A stretch of DNA of 64,000 nt from Gallionella sp. (GTDB lineage Bacteria > Pseudomonadota > Gammaproteobacteria > Burkholderiales > Gallionellaceae). The translations under genes were made by a program, and so were the position numbers. Under the pieces are notes generated by a model. That model was not told the origin of the DNA. It saw nothing but the letters and a program-made list of their open reading frames with translations, and ran no database searches. The stretch lies in assembly GCA_028710565.1 (NCBI GenBank), contig JAQTTV010000001.1:62001-126000 (forward strand). Direction: 5' to 3'. Shown here piece by piece: positions 19,674 to 30,246 of the stretch (within the stretch, counting starts at the first letter, position 1; the number at the start of each line of letters is the position of its first letter).

Positions 19674-20276
19674 ATGATGGCAATCAACACCGTATTACGA
19701 TCCCCCTTATTTGTCATCACCCAAACGGTGCCACCCTTACTGATGTTCTACGTCGTATTCGGTAGGTTTGATATCGGGACTTCCCTTATTGTCATACCAC
19801 CGCTTCTCTTTTCGCTCTTTCGCATCGTCAAACTGTCGTACAAAAAGCAATTCCACCTGCTCTTGCGCCCTTCCTTAACCGCCTTTTTGGGGATGGTTTT
19901 CATTGCGATGGGTAACTACTATTCCATTCAGTCTGTGGAGTATGTAAGGCAGTTGGCTCGAACCATGCACGAGCAATGTAATCGTGATGGCATTTGTAAG
20001 TTGCCTGTTGGTGACTGGAGAGTTGCTGATGGGTATCCGACACTATTTCGCTCATACACAACAGGTCTGGTTCCGATGCGCCTCGTGCTGACGTTCAATG
20101 AGTTTGAGCCAGGGAAGAATGTCGGATGTGATTGTCCCATTACCAAACCTGGTAGTCCTAGCTCGTGCCTTACAAAAACGGTTAGTTTCACCTCGTTTCA
20201 TCTCCTTCGTCAGTTGGAGGATCATAACTACGGAGCTTATGGTGGCGTGGGGAGGACATTGAACATTTCTGATTAA
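19674..20276 (+). CDS. Hypothetical membrane protein
   Basis: A 200-residue protein, not recognised. Three hydrophobic segments occupy the first half (around residues 10-30, 35-50 and 68-85). The rest is a soluble domain with five cysteines (in EQCNRDGICK, NVGCDCPI and SSCLTK), suggestive of disulfides or a metal site if it faces the periplasm. The start is uncertain: two adjacent ATGs at 19674/19677 lack a clear ribosome site. It lies in the accessory patch between the toxin-antitoxin pair and a broken rhuM gene. It could be a recent arrival; no function is proposed. Confidence 0.5.
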   Translation: MMAINTVLRSPLFVITQTVPPLLMFYVVFGRFDIGTSLIVIPPLLFSLFRIVKLSYKKQFHLLLRPSLTAFLGMVFIAMGNYYSIQSVEYVRQLARTMHEQCNRDGICKLPVGDWRVADGYPTLFRSYTTGLVPMRLVLTFNEFEPGKNVGCDCPITKPGSPSSCLTKTVSFTSFHLLRQLEDHNYGAYGGVGRTLNISD

Positions 20277-20379
20277 ACACAAAAAATGTGAGTTGAGCTG
20301 AGTTAATCAATCCTTCTCGAGTGCGTTGGGTTGAACGCAGTGAAGCTCAGCATCCATTTCCACTGTGATCTATCCGTTT

Positions 20380-21299
20380 TTACCCCGCCAACATATTCAT
20401 CACCAACCGTATCATGGTTTCTTTATGCGAGGGATCGGATTCGGCGACCAGCAGGGCTAAGGCTGCCAAGCCGATGTCGTTAATCACGGGTTGTCCTGCG
20501 TCGTCAAACAGCCCGCCCATTGCGGTTCAAAAAATACACGAACAATTTCGACGCTGGGGTAGGCGGGTTCGCCAAATACGCTTTGGTCGAGGTTGCCCAA
20601 CAGCGCATCAAAAGCATCGCCCCGCTCCCGCGCAAATAAATCCGTTGCTTCGCCGCGTGCGATTAAGTCGGTTTTTAATTGCGCCAAGGCAACGCGCGCT
20701 TCGTCCAAGGTGGGCAAGGTGCCGCCGTGTTGTTCAGGCGGTTCGGTCAGCAAACCTTCGTCGTAGCGTTGCAATAACAAAAATGTCTGCGCATAGCGCG
20801 ACACAATATCCACCAGCCCACGCCCCATGTCGGCAGAGAGTTCGGGGCTTTGCACCGCCTTTTTGACCAACGACAACGCCGCCTCTAATTCGCGGGCATT
20901 GGTTTCTAGGCGTTGGCGATTGCGGGTGCAACCATGGGTTAAATGCTCGCGCAGCAAGCGAGTTGCCCATTGGCGGAAGCGCGTGCCTTGCTGGGATTTG
21001 ACGCGGTAGCCGATGGAGATGATGACATCGAGGCTGTAAAACTTAACGGGTTTATCCGATCCAGCAATGTGCAAATTTTGCACATTGCTTTTTTCATCTA
21101 ATTCTTCCTCGGTAAACACATTGCGCAAATGCTTGGTAATCACCGAACGCTCACGCCCAAACAACTGGCTCATCTGCTCCTGCCGCAGCCAAACCGTGTC
21201 TTGTTCCAGACGCACTTCAAGGTTGCCGTTTTCCGCTTGGTAAAACGAAACGGCAGTGGTTTTTGCAACATCAGGGAGGGTATTTTGATTCATGGTCAT
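20380..21299 (-). pseudogene. RhuM-family protein, broken by internal deletion and frameshift
   Basis: The first 250 or so residues match the RhuM/virulence-associated family (DTVWLRQEQMSQLFGRERSVITKHLRN, VQNLHIAGSDKPVKFYSLDVIISIGYRV). The frame then diverges after GEPAYPSVE and stops at 20484. Two other frames carry the expected C-terminus: VYFLNRNGR, then LFDDAGQPVINDIGLAALAL running to a TAA at 20380-20382. The family's central Fic-like segment, with the HPFxDGNKR core, is missing between these parts. The gene has therefore lost roughly 25-30 codons plus frame. It could still make a truncated N-terminal protein. The start near 21299 is approximate. Confidence 0.8.
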
Positions 21300-21363
21300 C
21301 TTTATCAATTCAACGTTTATTGCGTGGTTGGGCTGCGCTGACACTCAAACCAGCTTACAAAAA

Positions 21364-21393
21364 CTGGATTCCTGCCTGCGCGGGAACGACGGA
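21364..21393. repeat. Dispersed palindromic (REP-like) repeat downstream of atpD
   Basis: CTGGATTCCTGCCTGCGCGG and the bases after it form an imperfect palindrome (arms 21369-21375 and 21380-21386). It belongs to the CTGGATTCCCGCCTGCGCGG-type intergenic repeat common in beta- and gammaproteobacteria. It sits 8 bases beyond the atpD stop. Confidence 0.7.
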
Positions 21394-21400
21394 TTACGTT

Positions 21401-23649
<2,249 letters not shown>

Positions 23650-23765
23650 GGGCGTAGATAACTACACAATTTATGGCACTTTTTAGAGAATGTACCTATC
23701 TTGAGTGAAGTAGACTGGCTAACGCTAATAAGATGATTTGTAATTAAAATCGTAGCGAACCTGCT

Positions 23766-23819
23766 CCTTCCCCCTGCTAGGGGGAGGGAATATGGCAATG
23801 TGGGAAGCGTTGCCATATT
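23766..23819. repeat. Two hairpins in the atpA-atpG spacer
   Basis: A C-rich/G-rich hairpin (CCTTCCCCCTGCTAGGGGGA and on, 23766-23787) lies beside a perfect 10-bp stem, AATATGGCAA (23789-23798) with TTGCCATATT (23810-23819). The second stem touches the atpA stop codon. Neither has a T-run on the transcribed strand, so they look like RNA-stability or partial-termination elements derived from intergenic repeats. Confidence 0.6.
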
Positions 23820-25420
23820 CATGTTACGAAGGAGGATACGTTCACCAATGCCGCCCGCGCCATGTCCAATAATTGCTTGCGATCCGCATCAGCTAATTTG
23901 TCGGCGGTGGCGAAGCGTTGCACGAGGTCTGCTGGCAGGTCGCGGGCGGCGTGGCGCACGGCGTGTTCAGCGGCACGCATTTGATCCAGCGGCGTGTCGT
24001 CGAATAGTTTTTCGGTCAGTGCCAGCAACACGGCGATTTGTTCCGCCATCGACAGCGGGTCGAATTCGGGTTGTTTCAAACAAGCGCGGATGCGCAAGCC
24101 GTGGTCGATGATGCGGCGGGTGCTTTCGTCCAAGCGTGTGCCGAAGCGGGCGAAGGTTTCCAACTCTTCAAACTGGGCATAAGCCAATTTCAACGTCCCC
24201 GCCACGGCGCGATACGCCGCCCGTTGGGCTTTTCCCCCCACCCGCGACACCGATTTGCCGACATCCACGGCGGGCAAAATGCCGAGTTCAAACAATTTGG
24301 GGGCTAAGTAAATTTGCCCGTCGGTAATCGAAATCAAATTGGTGGGGATATACGCCGACATATTTTGCGCTTCGGTTTCGATAATCGGCAACGCGGTGAG
24401 CGAGCCGCCGCCGAGGTCATCGCGCAGATGCGTCGCCCGTTCCAACAGTCGCGAATGGATGTAAAAAATATCGCCAGGGTAGGCCTCGCGCCCAGGCGGG
24501 CGGCGCAGCAATAACGTCAATTCGCGATAAGCGCGGGCGTGGTGGGTGAGATCGTCATACACAATTAGCACATCGCGACCTTGTTCCATAAAGTATTCCG
24601 CGATGCTGGTGGCGGCGTAAGGGGCGATGTACGCCAAACCTGGCGGGTCGTTGCCTTCGGTGACCACCACGACGGTATAGTCCATCGCGCCTTGTTCGCG
24701 CAAATCGGCGACCACTTTTGCCACGGCGGAGGCGCGTTGCCCGATGGCGCAATAAATGCACAGCACGTTTTGGTCGCGCTGGTTCAAAATGGTGTCAATC
24801 GCAATCGCGGTTTTGCCCGTTTGACGGTCACCCAAAATCAGCTCGCGCTGCCCGCGCCCAATGGGAATCAGCGCGTCGATCACCTTGATGCCTGTTTGCA
24901 GTGGCACGGTCACGGGGGCTCTATCCATAATCGACTGCGCGCTGCGTTCAATGGCTAAGCGTTGCTCAAATAACAATGCACCTTGGTCGTCCAACGGCTG
25001 ACCCAACGGCGTAATTACTCGCCCGATCAAGCCATTCCCCACAGGCACATCCATCACCCGCCCCGTGCGCAACACCTCGTCTCCCGTATTTAATTTCCAG
25101 CTTTCCCCCAATAACACCACGCCAATTTCATCCTCATCCACGTTAAAGGCGATGCCGAATAAATCATTCGGGAATTGCAACAACTCTTCAAAACCCACAT
25201 TGGGCAAGCCGCTGACTTTGGCGATACCCGTCGAAACGCTGGTCACAATGCCGATTTCTCGCGGGGTGAGGCGTGGGGTGTAGGCAGCCGTGGCGTGGGA
25301 AAGTGCGGTGAGGGATGCGTCAACAACGGTGCGTAGGTCGGGTTGTTTACTCCCCTCGCCCACTTGTGGGAGAGGGGGCGGGGGAGAGGGAATTTGTGCA
25401 TGAGCAGTTTTCGAGTTCAT
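23819..25420 (-). CDS. atpA: N-type ATPase alpha subunit with repeat-derived N-terminal insertion
   Basis: The non-catalytic nucleotide-binding subunit of F1, 533 residues. The P-loop [28 protein letters not shown] and [15 protein letters not shown] are typical of N-ATPase alpha chains. The ATG at 25420 overlaps the atpF stop (ATGA), supporting this start. Residues 11-24 ([14 protein letters not shown]) do not belong to the family: they are encoded by a palindromic intergenic-type repeat (25350-25390) inserted in frame. The rest of the protein appears intact. Confidence 0.94.
   Translation of the reverse strand: MNSKTAHAQIPSPPPPLPQVGEGSKQPDLRTVVDASLTALSHATAAYTPRLTPREIGIVTSVSTGIAKVSGLPNVGFEELLQFPNDLFGIAFNVDEDEIGVVLLGESWKLNTGDEVLRTGRVMDVPVGNGLIGRVITPLGQPLDDQGALLFEQRLAIERSAQSIMDRAPVTVPLQTGIKVIDALIPIGRGQRELILGDRQTGKTAIAIDTILNQRDQNVLCIYCAIGQRASAVAKVVADLREQGAMDYTVVVVTEGNDPPGLAYIAPYAATSIAEYFMEQGRDVLIVYDDLTHHARAYRELTLLLRRPPGREAYPGDIFYIHSRLLERATHLRDDLGGGSLTALPIIETEAQNMSAYIPTNLISITDGQIYLAPKLFELGILPAVDVGKSVSRVGGKAQRAAYRAVAGTLKLAYAQFEELETFARFGTRLDESTRRIIDHGLRIRACLKQPEFDPLSMAEQIAVLLALTEKLFDDTPLDQMRAAEHAVRHAARDLPADLVQRFATADKLADADRKQLLDMARAALVNVSSFVT
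25350..25390. repeat. Palindromic repeat inserted in frame inside atpA
   Basis: The sequence CTCGCCCACTTGTGGGAGAG and its flanks form a GC-rich imperfect palindrome of the kind found dispersed between genes in many proteobacteria. Here it lies within codons 11-24 of atpA without breaking the frame. Confidence 0.75.
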
Positions 25421-26160
25421 TTCAACTCACCCGCCACCGACTGCTCCAAATCGTTCAAATAACTCGCCACGCTCCACGCCAATTTATGACCATCGACATT
25501 CAGCTCAATCCCGCTGATGCAATTGGGATCGGTGATAAAAGAGGGGCGTGCGAATAAATTCGCACCCACAGCCAGATTTTGCAGCGCGGCGGTGATGTCA
25601 GTTTGTTGTGCGGAAGTGAGGGCAAATGCGCTACGCACGGAGGGAGATCCAATTTGCAATTGCGCCCGTTCGTCATCACTTAACTCGCCTAAACGACGGA
25701 TAAACACCTTAATCATTTGTTGCTCTAAGCTGGTATCCGCCAAATCGGTGAGCGTTTTACGGGTGAGATCAAAAATTTGTTGCTGGGTGCGTTGCAAAAT
25801 CGCTTGTTGTAGAACGCGTTGTTCATTTTGCAAAGACTGCTGGAATTTCTCACGTAATGCGTCGGCTTCGGTGCGGGCAGTGGTGAGTAGCGTTTGGCGT
25901 TCGGCTTGTGCGGTCGCATTCGCTTCGGCGAATAAGGCCGCACGCTGTTGGTCAAATTCGGCATTTTTGCGTTGAAATTCCGCTTGCTGCTGCGCGGCGG
26001 CGGTGGCAGTTTGTTGTGCTTCGGCAATTTGGGTGGCAATGCGTTTTTCCCGCGCATCTATCGCTTGCAAAATCGGTTGGTACAAAAAACGCTTGAGCAA
26101 CCACACCAAAATCAGAAAATTGGCAATTTGGGCGACGACGGTAAACCAGTCGATGAGCAT
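25417..26160 (-). CDS. atpF: N-type ATPase b subunit (long form)
   Basis: The peripheral stalk, 247 residues. A single N-terminal membrane helix ([27 protein letters not shown]) is followed by a long Ala/Gln/Glu-rich coiled coil and an extended C-terminal domain. N-ATPase operons lack a separate delta gene, and the long b chain is thought to cover that role; no delta gene is present here either. The ATG at 26160 is three bases from the atpE stop. A longer frame reading back into atpE was rejected. It overlaps atpA by four bases. Confidence 0.92.
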   Translation of the reverse strand: MLIDWFTVVAQIANFLILVWLLKRFLYQPILQAIDAREKRIATQIAEAQQTATAAAQQQAEFQRKNAEFDQQRAALFAEANATAQAERQTLLTTARTEADALREKFQQSLQNEQRVLQQAILQRTQQQIFDLTRKTLTDLADTSLEQQMIKVFIRRLGELSDDERAQLQIGSPSVRSAFALTSAQQTDITAALQNLAVGANLFARPSFITDPNCISGIELNVDGHKLAWSVASYLNDLEQSVAGELK

Positions 26161-26162
26161 GG

Positions 26163-26438
26163 CTATTTCACCGCTGCAATTGCATGGTTCCAAAACGGGT
26201 TGGCGAAAATCAAAATCATCGACACCACAAAGCAATAAATCGCCGTGGATTCAATCATCGCCAAGCCGACGAACAAAGTGCGCGTGATGGTTTCCGACGC
26301 GTCGGGCTGTTGCGCCAACGAAGTCAGCGCGGTGGCAACCGCTTTGCCTTCGCCCAGTGAGGGACCAACTACGCCGATGCTGATGGTGAGACCTGCGGTG
26401 ACGATGGAGGCGAGGGCGATCAGGGTAGAGCTGTCCAT
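26163..26438 (-). CDS. atpE: N-type ATPase c subunit with two carboxylates
   Basis: The rotor-ring subunit, 91 residues, two membrane helices. In helix 1 the segment GPSLGEGKAVATAL has glutamate where Na+-binding c subunits such as Ilyobacter have glutamine. Helix 2 has the ion-binding glutamate in IESTAIY, including the Ser, Thr and Tyr ligand positions of Na+-type rings. This two-carboxylate pattern is characteristic of N-ATPases; whether Na+ or H+ is carried is not settled by sequence. It is separated from atpB by a repeat-filled gap of 141 bases. Confidence 0.95.
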   Translation of the reverse strand: MDSSTLIALASIVTAGLTISIGVVGPSLGEGKAVATALTSLAQQPDASETITRTLFVGLAMIESTAIYCFVVSMILIFANPFWNHAIAAVK

Positions 26439-26469
26439 ATTGATTCCTTTTCTAACAAGTTGTTCACTG

Positions 26470-26574
26470 AATCCGTTCGTCTTGAGCCGTGAGTTTGTCG
26501 AACGGTCGAAGGATAAATGACTAAGGGCTCAAGACACTCAACCCGCCCTTCGACTGGCTCAGGGCGAGCGGATT
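26470..26574. repeat. Large inverted repeat in the atpB-atpE spacer
   Basis: AATCCGTTCGTCTTGAGCC (26470-26488) is the inverse of GGCTCAGGGCGAGCGGATT (26556-26574) at 16 of 19 positions. Further TCGAA-type motifs lie in the loop. This is the familiar CCGTTCG...CTGAGC...TCGAAGG class of dispersed repeat. In the operon transcript it would form a long hairpin between the a and c cistrons. Confidence 0.75.
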
Positions 26575-26579
26575 AAAAA

Positions 26580-27263
26580 TTAATCGACAATATCCTCGTG
26601 ATGCGTGCGCACCGCTGCGGCAATATACACCGTCGCGAGGATGGTGAAAATGTATGCCTGCACCATGCCTGTCAGCAGCCCCAACATGCTCATCACCAAG
26701 GGGAAAACAAAAGGCGTGATGGTCAGCAAAATCGCAATAATCATCGCCCCGCTCATCATATTGCCAAACAACCGCACCGCCAGTGCCAAGGTGCGCGACA
26801 CTTCGCCGATAATGTTAAACGGCAACATCAACGCCGTGGGTTCGAGATAGGTTTTGAGATAGTCGCGCACGCCTTGGTCGGCAATCCCAAACAGCGGAAT
26901 GGCAATAAACACGCACAGCGACAAAGCCACCGTGGTGGAAAGCGACCCCGTGGGCGGCTCGTAATACGGGAAAATGGTAAACAAATTCGCCGTGGCGATA
27001 AACAAAAACAGCGTGCCGAGAAAGCCCAAATACACCCGTGGCTGCGGCAAACCCACTTCCGCAATTTGCTTGGCGATGCCTGTGACGATGATTTCCAACA
27101 GATTTTGCCAACGCGAACGCTGTTCGTGATGGGACAAATTGCGAGTCACCAATATCGACCCGATGGTCAAAAATGCCATCAAGCCCCAAGTAAACAACAA
27201 AGTCGCATTGAGTTTAAAAAAGCCAACTTGCCAAAAAATAATATCGTCAGGACTGAGGCGCAT
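26580..27263 (-). CDS. atpB: N-type ATPase a subunit
   Basis: The stator half-channel subunit, 227 residues, several membrane helices. The essential arginine lies in EVSRTLALAVRLFGNMMSG and the last helix carries GLLTGMVQAYIFTILATVYIAAAV. The ATG at 27263 follows GGGAGAAAATGCG; an ATG five codons upstream is in frame but is closer to that site. It overlaps the atpR end by 17 bases. Confidence 0.93.
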   Translation of the reverse strand: MRLSPDDIIFWQVGFFKLNATLLFTWGLMAFLTIGSILVTRNLSHHEQRSRWQNLLEIIVTGIAKQIAEVGLPQPRVYLGFLGTLFLFIATANLFTIFPYYEPPTGSLSTTVALSLCVFIAIPLFGIADQGVRDYLKTYLEPTALMLPFNIIGEVSRTLALAVRLFGNMMSGAMIIAILLTITPFVFPLVMSMLGLLTGMVQAYIFTILATVYIAAAVRTHHEDIVD

Positions 27264-27570
27264 CGCATTTTCTCCCATCAGAATTTTTCGCTTCCTCGTT
27301 TGTGGGTGAGGAGTGTTTGAATTTTCGGTTGATTAAGTATCGTGCCAGCGTCAGTCCTAGCACACACGCTACCCAGCGTTGCCAGTCTTGCCCTGCGATA
27401 GCATAAAACCCCAAGACCACCACGCTGCTGCGCACGAGTAGGCTGATTAAAAACCAGCGGGCGGGGTGGGGAGAAGCCATGGCGCGCTGGACTGTCCACC
27501 ATAATCCGCCGAAGAATATGCCGCCTAAGAGCAAGCCGACGGCAAAGACTAATAGCAGCATGAGATTCAT
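27247..27570 (-). CDS. atpR: N-type ATPase accessory protein AtpR
   Basis: A small membrane protein of 107 residues with about three hydrophobic segments (MNLMLLLVFAVGLLLGGIFFGGLWW, ARWFLISLLVRSSVVVLGFYAI, WVACVLGLTLARYL). The conserved membrane arginine in LLVRSS is thought in this family to pair with the second carboxylate of the c ring during assembly. The ATG at 27570 directly abuts a palindromic repeat, leaving no visible ribosome site. A longer frame starting within the repeat (27597) is less likely. Confidence 0.85.
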   Translation of the reverse strand: MNLMLLLVFAVGLLLGGIFFGGLWWTVQRAMASPHPARWFLISLLVRSSVVVLGFYAIAGQDWQRWVACVLGLTLARYLINRKFKHSSPTNEEAKNSDGRKCDAPQS

Positions 27571-27572
27571 GG

Positions 27573-27637
27573 GCGTAGGTGCGACAAATTCGCACATATT
27601 TTGATTGAAAAACGTGCGAATTCATTCGCACCTACGC
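27573..27637. repeat. Inverted repeat between atpQ and atpR
   Basis: GCGTAGGTGCGACAAATTCG (from 27573) is inverted at 27614-27637 (GTGCGAATTCATTCGCACCT and on), forming a hairpin with an 18-base loop. A closely related single copy occurs at 37288-37309 at the end of fmt, so it is a dispersed family in this genome. Confidence 0.8.
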
Positions 27638-27646
27638 AAGCATTTA

Positions 27647-27973
27647 TCACGACCTATCCTTGTGCCGAATTTTCTGGTTTTCTTTGCTCATCCAATGCCA
27701 TGCGTTCCAGCAGCCTGCGCATAGACCGATGATGAGCATGCTGAGTGTCCAAGAGTGATGGGCAGGGTGATTTTTGTCTAGCCAGATACCCAGCATAGTG
27801 CCGAGTAGGGTGGGGACGACGATGGACCAGCCGACTAAGCCGAACAGTCCGAGTCCTGACCAGATGATACGGGTGCGATGGGCTTGGAGTTTGCGGGTTT
27901 CTTTCGCGCCAACTTGTTGGATAAACGCGGCTTCTTTGGGCTGCGCGCGTTGAAATTTGGAAATTTTAGCCAT
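27647..27973 (-). CDS. atpQ: N-type ATPase accessory protein AtpQ (AtpI-like)
   Basis: 108 residues: a basic N-terminus (MAKISKFQRAQPKEAAFIQQ) and two membrane helices with WSGLGLFGLVGWSIVVPTLLGTMLGIWLDKN and SWTLSMLIIGLCAGCWNAWHW. The P-x-LG-x-x-LG-x-WLD pattern is AtpI/AtpQ-like. The family is thought to help c-ring assembly or Mg2+/Ca2+ handling. The ATG at 27973 overlaps the atpC end by 8 bases. The position between atpC and atpR is the N-ATPase order. Confidence 0.87.
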   Translation of the reverse strand: MAKISKFQRAQPKEAAFIQQVGAKETRKLQAHRTRIIWSGLGLFGLVGWSIVVPTLLGTMLGIWLDKNHPAHHSWTLSMLIIGLCAGCWNAWHWMSKENQKIRHKDRS

Positions 27974-28355
27974 GTTGGAACTCCGCAAAACGTCGCACAA
28001 AACCATTTTCTAATTTCGCCAGCACGGTGCGGAGTTGTCGCTCACCTTCGTCCAAGGTGAGGAATTCCTGTGTGACCGCTTCGCGCAACGAACCCAAGGG
28101 CATGCCGCTGATGGCATGACGTACCGACACGCGTACTTCGGAGCCTGATTTAACCAATACGCCTTCATCGACGGCGACATAAATTTCTTCACCTGCCGCA
28201 GTTTCATACAGCAAAATCCCCGCTGTCAGCACCGCGACACAATCCAAGCGATGGGGCAACATGCCAAATGATCCGTGCGCGGTTTCCGCCACCACCCGCC
28301 GCACGTTGCGGACTTCGGTAAATACCCGAAAAGGCAGGAGAATTTTGAGGTTCAT
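27966..28355 (-). CDS. atpC: N-type ATPase epsilon subunit
   Basis: The rotor-foot subunit of F1, 129 residues. An N-terminal beta sandwich (VVAETAHGSFGMLPHRLDCVAVLTAGILLYE) precedes a C-terminal helical part that is shorter and more divergent than in housekeeping ATPases. It is the first ATPase gene of this operon; in described N-ATPases it is second, after atpD. It starts seven bases after the stop of the upstream diguanylate cyclase, suggesting that a promoter lies far upstream or that the gene fusion of transcripts is recent. Confidence 0.9.
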   Translation of the reverse strand: MNLKILLPFRVFTEVRNVRRVVAETAHGSFGMLPHRLDCVAVLTAGILLYETAAGEEIYVAVDEGVLVKSGSEVRVSVRHAISGMPLGSLREAVTQEFLTLDEGERQLRTVLAKLENGFVRRFAEFQHG

Positions 28356-28361
28356 GGGGTT

Positions 28362-30092
28362 TTACTCACCTATCCAATTTTCGATCATTCCTGCGGGCTG
28401 AAACAAGCGGAAGTTATTTCGTCCACTCTCTTTTGCCTGATACATGGCCTGGTCGGCACAGCGCAGCAGCATTTCATCGTCAGGTGCGTCATCGGGATAA
28501 ATCGCGGCACCGATGCTGAAGGAAATGACTTGGTCTATCTCGCCTAGGCGGTGTGGGGTTGACATGGCAATCATAATCTTTTCGGCGACTAAACGCACAT
28601 CGTCTATAGAGTGTATGTCCTCCAACAAAATTAAAAATTCATCCCCCCCTTGGCGGCAAACGGTATCCGATGACCGCACGCAGTGTTTCAATCGTTCCGC
28701 AACCGATTTGAGTAGCTGGTCACCTGCGAGATGGCCCAAGGTGTCATTGACCGCTTTAAACTTATCCAGATCCAGAAACATCAAGCCGACTTTGGCCTTT
28801 TGACGGTGTGCCATGACCAGCGCACGTCGCAAGCGATCCGCGAATAAAGCCCGATTCGGTAGTTTGGTGAGCGAATCGTAATGGGCTAAAAACTCAATGC
28901 GTTGTTCCGCTTCCTTGCGTTTGGTAATGTCGGAGAAAAGGGAAATGTAATTGATGATTTCTCCGTGGGTATTTTTAACTGCACCGATAGACAACCATTC
29001 TGGATACGTTTCGCCATCTTTACGGCGATTCCATATCTCACCTGACCATTGCCCCGTCGCTTCTATGGTTGCCCACATCAGTTGATAGAATTCTGCTGTC
29101 TGTTTTCCTGAACTGAGTAGCTTAGGATTTTCGCCGATGACTTCAGCAGCAGTGTATTGGGTGATTTGTTCAAAAGCAGGATTGACGGTTAGAATACGCT
29201 TGTTCGCGTCGGTAATGGCGATGGCTTCGCCACTGTTTTCAAACATTTTGGCGAATAATTCCAGTCTATTTTGCGCTTGTTCCAAATTCGCTAACAGTGC
29301 GTTAAAGGTGCGTGCCATCTCGCCGATGTCTGGATTTTTCTCGTCCACATTTGCGCGCTGGGACAGATCGTTGCTGTGTTGAATCGCCGTCATCGCCAAT
29401 TGCAGATTATGAATGGGTTGGGCAATGTTGCGTACAATCAAGTTGCGGACAAACAGCCAGATCAGCCATGACAAGAAAATCTGGATAACCAGATGCCCTA
29501 TCCACAAATTCTTTTTAAATTCGGCTAATTCGGCTTCATCTTCGGACAGGTCGATAATGACGCTTGCCGCTCCATTCACACTGCCCTCTGCTGCTTCATG
29601 ACAGCTCATACAGTTCGTGCCGCGAAAGTCTTTTTGGGCAATAAACGGCACAACGACACGTAGGGCAGAAGGTTGCCCCGCTTCTTGGATGCGCTTAAAC
29701 GCTTGTTTGCCGCTAGCCAATGCGGCTCTATCCATGTCATCTTTTGCATGCTCTTCGGGTAATCCTTCCCCGAATTGGGCAACCACCGATGTGCCGCGCA
29801 CGATGCGTAATTCCCGTACCCCTTTGGACTGCCGCATTTTATCGACTAGCAGTTTACGGTTGGCAGGATCATGCACCGCCCCTGTGAGCATGAGCAAATT
29901 CATGCCGTTGATTAAACCATCTGCCGTCTCATCTGCACGCTGTTCGGCATGGCTCATAATCTGCTGCTCGAATCGGTCTGTCACCCAATTCATCGAGATG
30001 ATGAACAGCACGATCAAGGAGCCTTGAATCAGGATATGCAATTTCTCTTGCACGCCCAATTGATGCCAATGAGAACGAAGTGATTTCATCAT
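28362..30092 (-). CDS. Membrane diguanylate cyclase with periplasmic haem-binding motif
   Basis: 576 residues: membrane helix (about 20-36), periplasmic sensor region with a c-type haem site CMSCH at 161-165, second helix (about 198-217), HAMP linker, PAS domain (about 285-405) and GGDEF domain with intact QGGDEF. Catalytic positions (LDLDKFKAVND) are conserved, so c-di-GMP synthesis is likely. The sensor half resembles Tll0287/DUF3365-like haem domains, which suggests control by redox state, NO or O2 through covalently bound haem; the ligand is inferred. It is immediately upstream of the N-ATPase genes on the same strand. Confidence 0.9.
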   Translation of the reverse strand: MMKSLRSHWHQLGVQEKLHILIQGSLIVLFIISMNWVTDRFEQQIMSHAEQRADETADGLINGMNLLMLTGAVHDPANRKLLVDKMRQSKGVRELRIVRGTSVVAQFGEGLPEEHAKDDMDRAALASGKQAFKRIQEAGQPSALRVVVPFIAQKDFRGTNCMSCHEAAEGSVNGAASVIIDLSEDEAELAEFKKNLWIGHLVIQIFLSWLIWLFVRNLIVRNIAQPIHNLQLAMTAIQHSNDLSQRANVDEKNPDIGEMARTFNALLANLEQAQNRLELFAKMFENSGEAIAITDANKRILTVNPAFEQITQYTAAEVIGENPKLLSSGKQTAEFYQLMWATIEATGQWSGEIWNRRKDGETYPEWLSIGAVKNTHGEIINYISLFSDITKRKEAEQRIEFLAHYDSLTKLPNRALFADRLRRALVMAHRQKAKVGLMFLDLDKFKAVNDTLGHLAGDQLLKSVAERLKHCVRSSDTVCRQGGDEFLILLEDIHSIDDVRLVAEKIMIAMSTPHRLGEIDQVISFSIGAAIYPDDAPDDEMLLRCADQAMYQAKESGRNNFRLFQPAGMIENWIGE

Positions 30093-30188
30093 CTGCTTAC
30101 TCGATCAGAAAAGGGACGAATGTGCATCATACCTCGCTCAATATGGCGTTGGTAAAAGGGTAGGCGAGACTTAACAGTCTGAGAATGG

Positions 30189-30240
30189 GAGGGGGTTGTC
30201 ATGTCAACTTGGGCTGACATGACGGAGGGTATTGCCCCCT
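30189..30240 (-). terminator. Hairpin downstream of topA
   Basis: A perfect stem GTCATGTCA (30198-30206) / TGACATGAC (30215-30223) lies inside an outer G-rich/C-rich pairing (near 30189-30196 and 30234-30240). It starts just past the topA stop. There is no strong T-run, so termination may be weak. Confidence 0.5.
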
Positions 30241-30246
30241 CGGTGT

